A stretch of 6,276 nucleotides of DNA from an uncultured Lachnospiraceae bacterium. GTDB lineage: Bacteria; Bacillota_A; Clostridia; Lachnospirales; Lachnospiraceae. Shown here one piece after another: positions 1-5,347 of the stretch. Position 1 is the first letter of the stretch. Every line of letters starts with the position of its first letter. The translations under genes were made by a program, and so were the position numbers. The notes under the pieces were generated by a model. That model was not told the DNA's origin, ran no database searches, and saw nothing but the letters and a program-made list of their open reading frames with translations. The DNA is taken from NCBI GenBank assembly GCA_947175285.1, contig CAMWMM010000304.1:1-6276 (forward strand), written 5' to 3'.

Positions 1-130
1 GTGAACGCTCTATGTATCTGCAAAATGTTTCCTGTATTGCATCCTGCGCGTCCTGCTCATTTCCCAGAATGACAATGCAGATTTTATAAAGCATATTACC
101 GTATTCCATTACCAGTTCTTCTGTTGTCAT
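1..130 (-). CDS. ECF-type RNA polymerase sigma factor, N-terminal fragment (cut by window edge)
   Basis: The first 43 codons are visible, beginning MTTEELVMEYGNMLYKICIV; the rest lies beyond base 1. The visible part fits sigma-70 region 2: a helix with YGNMLYKICIVILGN, then the acidic DAQDAIQETFCRYIE stretch typical of ECF factors (compare the family pattern ILGN-x-x-DAEDAVQETF). Region 2 binds the core polymerase clamp and melts the -10 element. The ATG at 128-130 is preceded by GGGAGG (138-143) at 7 nt spacing, which supports the start. A possible ECF-like promoter lies just upstream, so autoregulation is plausible. The gene follows the carD terminator and is probably a separate transcription unit. 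Any anti-sigma partner would be outside the window. The family call is fairly sure; the subgroup cannot be determined. Confidence 0.82.
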   Translation of the reverse strand, partial: MTTEELVMEYGNMLYKICIVILGNEQDAQDAIQETFCRYIERS

Positions 131-152
131 TTCCCCGCCTCCCTACATAAAA

Positions 153-179
153 CACGCAGAAAGTGTCCAAAAGGTGACA
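153..179 (-). promoter_or_regulatory. Possible ECF-sigma promoter (autoregulatory)
   Basis: Reading the minus strand, TGTCACC (179-173) is followed after 14 nt by TGCGTG (158-153), about 23 nt before the sigma factor start codon. ECF promoters often have a -10 containing CGT, and autoregulation is common in this family. No sigma-A type hexamers at proper spacing are obvious here. The assignment rests on pattern and position only. Confidence 0.35.
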
Positions 180-186
180 AATCTTT

Positions 187-214
187 AAAAAAAACGGAAC
201 AGGTCTGTTCCGTT
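187..214 (-). terminator. Intrinsic terminator of the carD-like gene
   Basis: On the minus strand, AACGGAACA (214-206) pairs with TGTTCCGTT (201-193) around a 4-nt loop, and the hairpin runs into eight consecutive T residues (194-187). It begins 20 nt after the TAG stop of the CarD-like gene. A further copy of the upstream arm, CGGAACAG at 230-223, could pair with the same downstream arm in a longer-loop alternative. Confidence 0.88.
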
Positions 215-233
215 AAACAAATCTGTTCCGCTT

Positions 234-746
234 CTATTTTTCTCCTGTCTTATGAATTTCTTCGAAAATATATGCCTCTACATTTTCTTTCGGAATGGAA
301 AGTGCAAGAGACATCTCACTGTAAAGCAACTCCTCCGCTTTTTTCAGATAATGTTCATCCGAGGAAAGCACCTTTTTCCCCTGTAAGACCCTGTCCTGCT
401 TGCGCAGATACAAAGTTTTTATAATCTGCACCAGACTGTTACAGTCATAGGTTCGGATTGCCTCCTTATACATCTGCTCTCTTGTTTTTTCTTCCTTAAT
501 CCATACCGTTTCAATATCCGGAATTCTGCCTATGAGCAGCTTAGCGTCTCTCTCATTCATGATTTTTCTCATGATTACCTTCTCATTATCAACCGGCGTA
601 TAAATCGTACTTCCTTTTTCAAAGACAGGTTCCAAAATATAATATTTGCGCTTCCTGTCCAATTTATCGATTGGATTTCCCGTAATCGCCGTAACACGGC
701 ATACTCCATGCCCCCCACACATAATCAATTCGCCTACATCAAACAT
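234..746 (-). CDS. CarD/CdnL-family RNA polymerase-binding transcription regulator
   Basis: This 170-residue protein has the two-domain CarD/CdnL layout. Residues 1-60 form the Tudor-like RNA polymerase-interacting domain, with the HGV motif at 13-15 and the block YYILEPVF...STIYTPVDN at 35-54; this fold is shared with the TRCF/Mfd polymerase-binding module. Residues 75-163 form the helical C-terminal domain, with LYLRKQDR and KKVLSSDEHYLKKAEELLYSEM. W82 sits where CarD proteins carry the tryptophan that wedges into the upstream edge of the promoter bubble. Such proteins bind the polymerase beta subunit and change open-complex stability, often at rRNA and other growth-related promoters. The ATG at 744-746 has AGGAGG (753-758) 7 nt upstream. 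The gene has its own promoter and terminator, so it is probably monocistronic. The target genes cannot be read from the sequence. Confidence 0.9.
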   Translation of the reverse strand: MFDVGELIMCGGHGVCRVTAITGNPIDKLDRKRKYYILEPVFEKGSTIYTPVDNEKVIMRKIMNERDAKLLIGRIPDIETVWIKEEKTREQMYKEAIRTYDCNSLVQIIKTLYLRKQDRVLQGKKVLSSDEHYLKKAEELLYSEMSLALSIPKENVEAYIFEEIHKTGEK

Positions 747-787
747 TTTCTGCCTCCTGACGCTACAAAACAGATGCTACATAAATT

Positions 788-817
788 ATTGTATCATTAA
801 TTTTTCAAAAATGTAAG
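788..817 (-). promoter_or_regulatory. Sigma-A type promoter for the carD-like gene
   Basis: On the minus strand, the -10 is TACAAT (793-788), extended by an upstream TG (TGATACAAT). The -35 candidate is CTTACA (817-812) at 18 nt, or the weaker TTACAT at 17 nt. Transcription would start near 780, about 35 nt before the CarD-like start codon. The extended -10 makes this credible despite the modest -35. Confidence 0.6.
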
Positions 818-902
818 CATTATTTTTATTTTGTGCGCATATTTTTTTGTCTTCATTTTTTTATCGGAAAATTTCAGACAATTCTACGCTTTTGTCACAC
901 AA

Positions 903-2678
903 TTATTTTAACTCATTTGCCGTGACATAAAAATGATGATAAATCCCTTTCCGCTCCAGTAACTGCTCATGATTACCCTCTTCTACAATGCCGTCTTCAG
1001 TAAGCACGAGAATCCTGTCGGAATTACGGATGCTGGAAAGCCTGTGCGCGATGGTAATTGTTGTTCTGCCTTTTGCTAATTCCTGCAATGATTTTGCCAC
1101 CTGAAACTCGCTTTCGTTATCTAACGCCGATGTCGCTTCGTCCAGAATCAGGATCGGCGGATTTTTCAAAAAGACTCTGGCAATACTGATACGCTGCTTC
1201 TGACCGCCGGAAAGTTTCACGCCGCGTTCGCCGACATAAGTATCATAACCGTCTTTTAACGCTTCAATAAATTCATGCGCTCCCGCCTTTTTCGCTGCCT
1301 CAATTACCTCTTGTCTTGTTGCATTCTCTTTTCCGTATGCAATATTTTCATAAACAGTGCCGGAAAAAAGATAGACATCCTGCTGTACCATACCGATGTT
1401 TTCACGCAGGCTTTTTATCGTATAGTGCCGGATATTGCTTCCATCCAGTATAATTTCACCTTCGTCTATATTATAAAAACGCGGAATTAAGTTGCAGAGT
1501 GTTGTCTTTCCTCCGCCGGAAGGCCCTACGATGGCGATCTTTTCTCCTGCATGAATATCAAGATTCAAATTCCGGAATACGATATTGTGGTCGTCAGGAT
1601 AGGCAAAACTTACTTCTTTTAAAGAAATATCGCCCTTCACGTTCCGGCATGGCACCGCATCAGGTTCATCAAAGATTTCCACATCGCTGTCCATAATTTC
1701 AACAAAACGCTCAATTCCTGTCATGCCTCTTTGGAACTGCTCCGCAAATTCGATAATTCTTCGAATCGTTGCAATCAGTGTTGTCACATACATAATATAT
1801 GCTACTAAATCACCGGGAGAAATCATCCCCTTTACCATAAAGATGCCGCCTGCCATCAGAACAGTCAGATACATCAAACCGTCAAACGCTCTTGTCGTTG
1901 TCTGGAAAGCCGCCATAAACTTATAGGTCTCTTTTTTTATCCGGTAAAACTTCTGGTTGTCTTTCTCAAACTTTTCCTTTTCTTTTTCTTCGTTTGTAAA
2001 TGCCTTAACAACTTTCTGTCCAAGCAGACTGTCTTCAATTCGGGCATTCAACTCACCAATCTGCACCCTCTGTTTTCGGAAAGCCGCCCGCATACGCAAA
2101 TTAATCATGGTACATGTCACAACCATAATCGGCACGATTGCAAAAATAATCAGCGTCAGCGGAAGATTAATTCCGGAAAGGATGATAAAAGAAATCACCG
2201 CTTTGATTCCTGCAATGAAAAATTCCTCCGGGCAATGATGGGAAAACTCGGTTACATCAAATAAATCGTTTGTAATCCGCCCCATAATCTGTCCGACTTT
2301 CGTATTATTATAGTAGGTATCGGATAATCTTTGCAGGTGCGCATAAGCATCCCGCCGCATATCGGTCTCAATCTGCGTTCCCATGACATGACCTGTATAT
2401 GCCATGTAAAAGTTCGCCATCGTATCAATTATCCGAAGTACTAAATACAATGCGCCCAGACGTAAAATAATCCCAACGCTTAATGCCGCCAGATTGTTCA
2501 TTCCGGTATTGGTTATGTAACGTATAATCATCGGCAGAACCATTTCACAAATTGTTGTCAGCCCTGCACAGAATAAATCGATTACAACTATTTTCCAATA
2601 TTTTTGATAATACGGGAGAAACCTTTTTATCAGTTCTCCCGCTTTATATTTTGACACTGCTTCTGTCTGTTTGTTCAT
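903..2678 (-). CDS. ABC exporter half-transporter (MsbA/multidrug type, fused membrane and ATPase domains)
   Basis: This 591-residue protein has the usual length for a type IV ABC exporter half, which works as a homo- or heterodimer in the cytoplasmic membrane. Six membrane helices fall at roughly 28-52, 63-88, 150-170, 172-192, 262-284 and 289-308. The nucleotide-binding domain is complete: A-loop Y360, Walker A GPSGGGKTT (385-393), Q-loop Q432/Q433, signature LSGGQ (489-493), Walker B ending LILDE with catalytic E514, D-loop SALD (517-520) and H-loop H545. With all residues canonical, the protein should be active alone or as the catalytic half. The ATG at 2676-2678 follows AGGAG (2684-2688) at 5 nt. 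It lies 21 bp after ahcY with no terminator between, so the two are probably co-transcribed. No adjacent second half-transporter is present. The substrate cannot be inferred. I see no convincing terminator in the AT-rich DNA after the stop (780-902). Confidence 0.93.
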   Translation of the reverse strand: MNKQTEAVSKYKAGELIKRFLPYYQKYWKIVVIDLFCAGLTTICEMVLPMIIRYITNTGMNNLAALSVGIILRLGALYLVLRIIDTMANFYMAYTGHVMGTQIETDMRRDAYAHLQRLSDTYYNNTKVGQIMGRITNDLFDVTEFSHHCPEEFFIAGIKAVISFIILSGINLPLTLIIFAIVPIMVVTCTMINLRMRAAFRKQRVQIGELNARIEDSLLGQKVVKAFTNEEKEKEKFEKDNQKFYRIKKETYKFMAAFQTTTRAFDGLMYLTVLMAGGIFMVKGMISPGDLVAYIMYVTTLIATIRRIIEFAEQFQRGMTGIERFVEIMDSDVEIFDEPDAVPCRNVKGDISLKEVSFAYPDDHNIVFRNLNLDIHAGEKIAIVGPSGGGKTTLCNLIPRFYNIDEGEIILDGSNIRHYTIKSLRENIGMVQQDVYLFSGTVYENIAYGKENATRQEVIEAAKKAGAHEFIEALKDGYDTYVGERGVKLSGGQKQRISIARVFLKNPPILILDEATSALDNESEFQVAKSLQELAKGRTTITIAHRLSSIRNSDRILVLTEDGIVEEGNHEQLLERKGIYHHFYVTANELK

Positions 2679-2699
2679 ACAATCTCCTCTGTTTTGTGA

Positions 2700-3947
2700 C
2701 TAGAGGGAATAGCTGTTCAAGTATTTCTCCTGTTCCGGTGTCAGAACATCAATCTCTTTTCCAAGGAATGCAAGCTTACGTTTCGCAACATCCTTATCTA
2801 CTTCCTCTGGTACGTCAATTAGCTTCTCTTTCAGTTCACTTCCATGCTCTACCAGATATTTCGCGGAGAGCGCCTGGATTGCAAAGCTCATATCCATGAT
2901 TTCCGCCGGATGTCCGTCGCCTGCTGCCAGATTGACAAGTCTGCCTTCGGCAAGAACGAATATCCACTGTCCGGTAGGAAGTTTATATCCCATAATATTC
3001 TTTCTCTGTTCTCTTGTTTCTACTGCATTTGCCTTTAACCATGCCATATCGATTTCACAGTCAAAGTGTCCCGCATTACAAAGAATCGCGCCCTCTTTCA
3101 TCTCTGCAAAGTCTTCTTTATCAATAACGCCGTCGCATCCTGTTACGGTAACAAAGAAATCTCCGACTTTCGCCGCTTCTTTCATCGGCATTACATCAAA
3201 TCCGTCCATAACAGCTTCTATTGCCTTAATCGGGTCGATTTCCGTAACGATTACCCTTGCGCCGAGACCTTTCGCTCTCATTGCCGTACCTTTACCGCAC
3301 CATCCGTAACCTGCTACAACAACAATCTTGCCTGCTACAATCAGGTTTGTGGTTCTGTTGATGCCGTCCCATACGGACTGGCCTGTACCATATCTGTTAT
3401 CAAAGAAATGTTTACATGCCGCATTATTGACACGCACCATAGGGAATTTTAATTCTCCTGCTCTGTCCATTGCCTCTAAACGGATGATACCTGTTGTCGT
3501 CTCCTCGCATCCTCCGATGATGTTCGGAATCAGGTGCGGCAGTTCTTTGTGTACCATATTTACAAGATCTCCGCCATCATCAATGATAATGTTCGGGCCG
3601 ACTTCCAATACGTGGCGGATGTGACTCTCATATTCCTCATTCGTTGCATCATACCAGGCATGTACTTCCAATCCTGCTTTCACCAAAGCTGCTGCTACAT
3701 CGTCCTGTGTCGATAACGGATTAGAACCTGTCACATACATTTCAGCGCCGCCTGCTTTCAGCACCAGACACAAATATGCGGTCTTTGCTTCCAGATGTAC
3801 GGATAATGCTACTTTCTTTCCGGCAAACGGTTTTGACTCGGAAAACTCTTTCTCCAAAGTACGAAGCAGGTCACAATTTCTCTTGACCCACTCGATTTTT
3901 CTTTCGCCTGATTCGGCTAAGTTAATGTCTCTGATTTCACTGCTCAT
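2700..3947 (-). CDS. ahcY: S-adenosylhomocysteine hydrolase (adenosylhomocysteinase)
   Basis: This cytosolic NAD-dependent enzyme splits S-adenosylhomocysteine reversibly into adenosine and homocysteine, removing the product inhibitor of methyltransferases in the activated methyl cycle. At 415 residues it is the short form common in Thermotoga, archaea and many Clostridia. Visible motifs: H51 (HLEAKTA), GSNPLSTQDD (74-83), DDGGD (123-127), CEETTTG (147-153), the catalytic pair K179 and D183 in CKHFFDNRYG, the NAD-binding loop GYGWCGKG (213-220), GHFDCEID (293-300) with H294, and AGDGHP (342-347). The human-type C-terminal KPDHYRY tail is replaced by the short-form LTPEQEKYLNSYSL. The ATG at 3945-3947 is chosen because AAGGAGG (3956-3962) sits 8 nt upstream; the open frame extends six codons to a TTG, but that extension would contain the ribosome binding site. 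An ABC exporter gene follows at 21 bp. Confidence 0.97.
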   Translation of the reverse strand: MSSEIRDINLAESGERKIEWVKRNCDLLRTLEKEFSESKPFAGKKVALSVHLEAKTAYLCLVLKAGGAEMYVTGSNPLSTQDDVAAALVKAGLEVHAWYDATNEEYESHIRHVLEVGPNIIIDDGGDLVNMVHKELPHLIPNIIGGCEETTTGIIRLEAMDRAGELKFPMVRVNNAACKHFFDNRYGTGQSVWDGINRTTNLIVAGKIVVVAGYGWCGKGTAMRAKGLGARVIVTEIDPIKAIEAVMDGFDVMPMKEAAKVGDFFVTVTGCDGVIDKEDFAEMKEGAILCNAGHFDCEIDMAWLKANAVETREQRKNIMGYKLPTGQWIFVLAEGRLVNLAAGDGHPAEIMDMSFAIQALSAKYLVEHGSELKEKLIDVPEEVDKDVAKRKLAFLGKEIDVLTPEQEKYLNSYSL

Positions 3948-3955
3948 AAAAATTT

Positions 3956-3962
3956 CCTCCTT
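3956..3962 (-). promoter_or_regulatory. Ribosome binding site that sets the ahcY start
   Basis: AAGGAGG on the minus strand is placed 8 nt before the ATG at 3945-3947. It rules out the upstream in-frame TTG at 3963-3965. Its first two A residues also form the end of the small inverted repeat at 3961-3974, so the site abuts a potential RNA hairpin. Confidence 0.9.
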
Positions 3963-3996
3963 CAATAAATTGAAATTCTTAGAATTAAGTTAATTC
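3961..3996. repeat. Three consecutive AT-rich palindromes next to the ahcY ribosome binding site
   Basis: The perfect inverted repeats are TTCAAT-AA-ATTGAA (3961-3974), AATTCT-T-AGAATT (3974-3986) and GAATTAA-G-TTAATTC (3982-3996); neighbouring copies share bases. They lie in the transcribed leader, about 90 nt downstream of the predicted start of transcription. They could be weak RNA hairpins that influence ribosome access or operator sites for a dimeric regulator. All are A/T dominated, so the significance is uncertain. Confidence 0.5.
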
Positions 3997-4094
3997 ACTA
4001 GCCCAGCCGAATTTTTATTATAGTGATGGTCGTCTGTCCTATCATCACTGATTTTGTCTGTTAAAATCTTTCCTTATTACAGACTTGTATTCTC

Positions 4095-4123
4095 ATTGTA
4101 TAAAAAAATTAAAGGTTTTTCAA
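4095..4123 (-). promoter_or_regulatory. Sigma-A promoter for ahcY and the ABC exporter
   Basis: On the minus strand, TTGAAA (4123-4118) and TACAAT (4100-4095) are separated by exactly 17 nt, with an AT-rich spacer. Each hexamer is close to consensus. Transcription would begin near 4088. Confidence 0.78.
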
Positions 4124-4156
4124 GCCATCCTTGTTATAGATTTCGATAAAAAAATA

Positions 4157-4185
4157 ATGACAAATCCATAGACTAATGTTACAAT
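4157..4185 (+). promoter_or_regulatory. Sigma-A promoter with extended -10 for the rpn-traX unit
   Basis: ATGACA (4157-4162) is followed after 17 nt by TACAAT (4180-4185), with TG at 4177-4178 giving an extended -10 TGTTACAAT. The predicted start is near 4192, leaving a leader of about 200 nt before the rpn ATG. It is back-to-back with the ahcY promoter; the two -35 boxes are 33 bp apart. A second, weaker candidate is ATGACA (4289-4294) with TATATT (4314-4319) at 19 nt. Confidence 0.65.
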
Positions 4186-4191
4186 ACACAA

Positions 4192-4393
4192 AAGCATATT
4201 TTTTGAGTCTAAAAACTGTTTGCCATTTTTCTGTTTTCCGTATATTGGTATTTCCATACGGACAACGACTCATGGTATCTTGTCAATCATGACATTCTGA
4301 CGAAATCATGCTTTATATTCCAGACAAAAATTGAATAGGGCAGATGATTCGCCGGAAGGATTCGGGGAAATATATTCTGCCGAAAGGGGTACT
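4192..4393 (+). other. Presumed rpn leader with two small inverted repeats
   Basis: No gene is visible here. One hairpin can form from CCGTAT (4238-4243) with ATACGG (4256-4261), continued by GG (4247-4248) with CC (4254-4255) across a 3-nt bulge. A second dyad is TGTCA-ATCA-TGACA (4281-4294), overlapping the -35 of the weaker candidate promoter; it could be an operator. The frame of rpn stays open up to TTG at 4331, but no ribosome binding site supports that start. Confidence 0.4.
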
Positions 4394-5335
4394 ATGGGAA
4401 AAAAAGATATTACATTAAAAAACTATCTTTCTGATACCAGAAGATATGCCGATCTGTTAAATGGAAGCATCTTTCAGGGGAAACAGGTCATCCATGCGGA
4501 AGAATTACAGGAAGCTGCTACAGTGCAGTCAAAGTCCGACCATAATGCTATATTGGAGCGCACAAATGATATTGCCATGAAACAAACACAAGATGGCAGT
4601 CTGTTTGCCGTATGGCTCATAGAAAATCAGAGTCATGTTGACTACAGTATGCCTGTCCGCATTATGCTGCAGGACTCACTTACATATGACAGACAACTAA
4701 AAGAAATTAAAAAGAATAACTTGAATAAAAAAACATTCGCAAACGCAGGTGAATTTTTATCAAAAGTCTGCGCAGATGACCGCCTGCATCCTGTAATTAC
4801 TCTTATCGTATATTGGGGCGAAGACCACTGGACAGGAGCTCGAAGTCTGCATGACATGATAGATTTTGGAAAAGACAGCACGTTAGCCAAAGAACTAAAA
4901 ATGCTTGTGCCGGAATACCCGCTTCACTTTTTAAATTTATCGGAAATTCATGATTACAAAAATTTTCAAACAGAACTAAGACTGTTATTTGAATTATACG
5001 ACAGAAGAAATAATAAAAAAGAATTTCAAAAATATCTATGCAATCCTGAAGCCTGTAGACAGATGGATATGGAAACCTACCAAACACTGGGCGTTCTAAC
5101 AGGTATAAAAGAATTGACAAATAATAACATATCAAAAGAGGAGGGAGATACAAATATGTGGAAAGCGATTGAAGACTTAATTGCAGACGGTAAAACAGAA
5201 GGACATACAGAAGGACGGCTAGAAGCATTATTTGAATTAGTGCAGGACGGATTGCTATCCATAAAAGATGCGGCACTAAAAGCTTCCATGACAGAGGACG
5301 TTTTTTCTTCTGAAATGAAAAAAGCAGGATATTAG
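4394..5335 (+). CDS. Rpn-family (recombination-promoting nuclease / transposase_31-like) PD-(D/E)XK nuclease
   Basis: This 313-residue protein starts MGKKDITLKNYLSDTRRYAD, the usual opening of Lachnospiraceae Rpn proteins. The nuclease core has D20 and N23 (YADLLNG), ERTND with D59, and the IENQ motif with E77 and Q79, where glutamine replaces the classical lysine as usual in Rpn proteins. The block SMPVRIMLQDSLTYDRQ (85-101) and VITLIVYWG (134-142) follow. Residues 255-313 form a small helical C-terminal domain. Rpn proteins are DNA endonucleases first linked to recA-independent recombination and later shown in E. coli to be toxins active against phage. The ATG at 4394 has AAGGGG (4384-4389) only 4 nt upstream; the open frame extends to TTG 4331 without a ribosome binding site. 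The gene appears intact, with traX-like following at 12 bp. A separately translated C-terminal product is likely (next entry). The biological target is unknown. Confidence 0.85.
   Translation: MGKKDITLKNYLSDTRRYADLLNGSIFQGKQVIHAEELQEAATVQSKSDHNAILERTNDIAMKQTQDGSLFAVWLIENQSHVDYSMPVRIMLQDSLTYDRQLKEIKKNNLNKKTFANAGEFLSKVCADDRLHPVITLIVYWGEDHWTGARSLHDMIDFGKDSTLAKELKMLVPEYPLHFLNLSEIHDYKNFQTELRLLFELYDRRNNKKEFQKYLCNPEACRQMDMETYQTLGVLTGIKELTNNNISKEEGDTNMWKAIEDLIADGKTEGHTEGRLEALFELVQDGLLSIKDAALKASMTEDVFSSEMKKAGY
5139..5144 (+). promoter_or_regulatory. Internal Shine-Dalgarno site inside rpn
   Basis: AGGAGG occurs within the coding sequence, ahead of the in-frame ATG at 5156. It matches the anti-Shine-Dalgarno better than the site at the rpn start (AAGGGG at 4 nt), which suggests the short product could be made in excess over the long one. 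Confidence 0.6.
5156..5335 (+). CDS. Candidate intragenic RpnS-like small protein (C-terminal 59 residues of Rpn)
   Basis: The ATG at 5156-5158 is in frame with rpn (codon 255) and is preceded by a perfect AGGAGG (5139-5144). Spacing is 11 nt, or 8 nt if counted from the overlapping GGGAG (5143-5147). The product would be MWKAIEDLIADGKTEG onward, 59 residues, mostly helical, ending in the rpn stop. In E. coli, small C-terminal Rpn products (RpnS) are translated from internal starts and directly block the full-length nuclease toxin (RpnL); this layout matches. The frame upstream of the site encodes a flexible linker (LTNNNISKEEGDTN), as expected at a domain border. A consensus -35 TTGACA (5114-5119) lies just upstream but has no -10 at normal spacing, so a dedicated promoter is unproven. 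Separate translation is inferred. Confidence 0.6.
   Translation: MWKAIEDLIADGKTEGHTEGRLEALFELVQDGLLSIKDAALKASMTEDVFSSEMKKAGY
5195..5216 (+). repeat. 12-bp tandem repeat in the Rpn C-terminal domain (four-residue unit)
   Basis: ACAGAAGGAC occurs at 5195-5204 and again at 5207-5216, a period of 12 bp. It encodes KTEG-HTEG, followed by a degenerate RLEA unit. In E. coli RpnS, the dimerisation helix contains four-residue repeats whose number differs between strains; the period and location are the same here. Slippage could change repeat number without shifting frame. Confidence 0.75.
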
Positions 5336-5347
5336 AGGCACAAACAC

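Larger units (their letters stand above)
3948..4088 (-). promoter_or_regulatory. Long 5' leader of ahcY with competing helices (candidate cis-regulatory RNA)
   Basis: The predicted leader is about 140 nt. In RNA sense, GUCUGU (4084-4079) can pair with either of two ACAGAC copies (4061-4056 or 4037-4032). AGUGAUG (4049-4043) can pair with CAUCACU (4028-4022), enclosing the second ACAGAC in its loop. The same CAUCACUA segment can instead pair through UCACUA (4026-4021) with UAGUGA (4000-3995). These options are mutually exclusive in part and could include a pseudoknot. I do not recognise SAM-I, SAM-II, SAM-III, SAM-IV or SAH riboswitch core sequences. No terminator-like stem with a U-run is present, so any control would more likely act on translation. 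Confidence 0.4.

Noticed and set aside
780..902. Terminator after the ABC exporter gene
   Set aside because: Only a weak 5-bp GACAA/TTGTC pairing is visible, and no T-run follows on the minus strand.
1275..2238. Several plus-strand open frames opposite the ABC exporter gene
   Set aside because: They lie wholly inside a gene with complete family motifs, lack ribosome binding sites and have no recognisable domains.
2896..3624. Plus-strand open frames opposite ahcY
   Set aside because: They are antisense shadows of a highly conserved enzyme gene, and their translations show no family resemblance.
3948..3965. Six-codon N-terminal extension of ahcY from a TTG
   Set aside because: The extension would contain the AAGGAGG ribosome binding site of the ATG at 3945-3947.
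3948..4088. Known SAM or SAH riboswitch
   Set aside because: None of the conserved core sequences of the SAM-I, II, III, IV or SAH classes is visible; kept only as an unclassified leader.
4331..4393. Extension of rpn to the TTG at 4331
   Set aside because: No ribosome binding site precedes the TTG, and homologue-like sequence begins at MGKKD (4394), which has AAGGGG upstream.
5104..5119. Internal promoter for the short Rpn product (TATAAA at 5104, TTGACA at 5114)
   Set aside because: TTGACA has no -10 at 16-18 nt, and TATAAA has only a poor -35 (CAAACA). An internal promoter may exist but the sequence does not show one.
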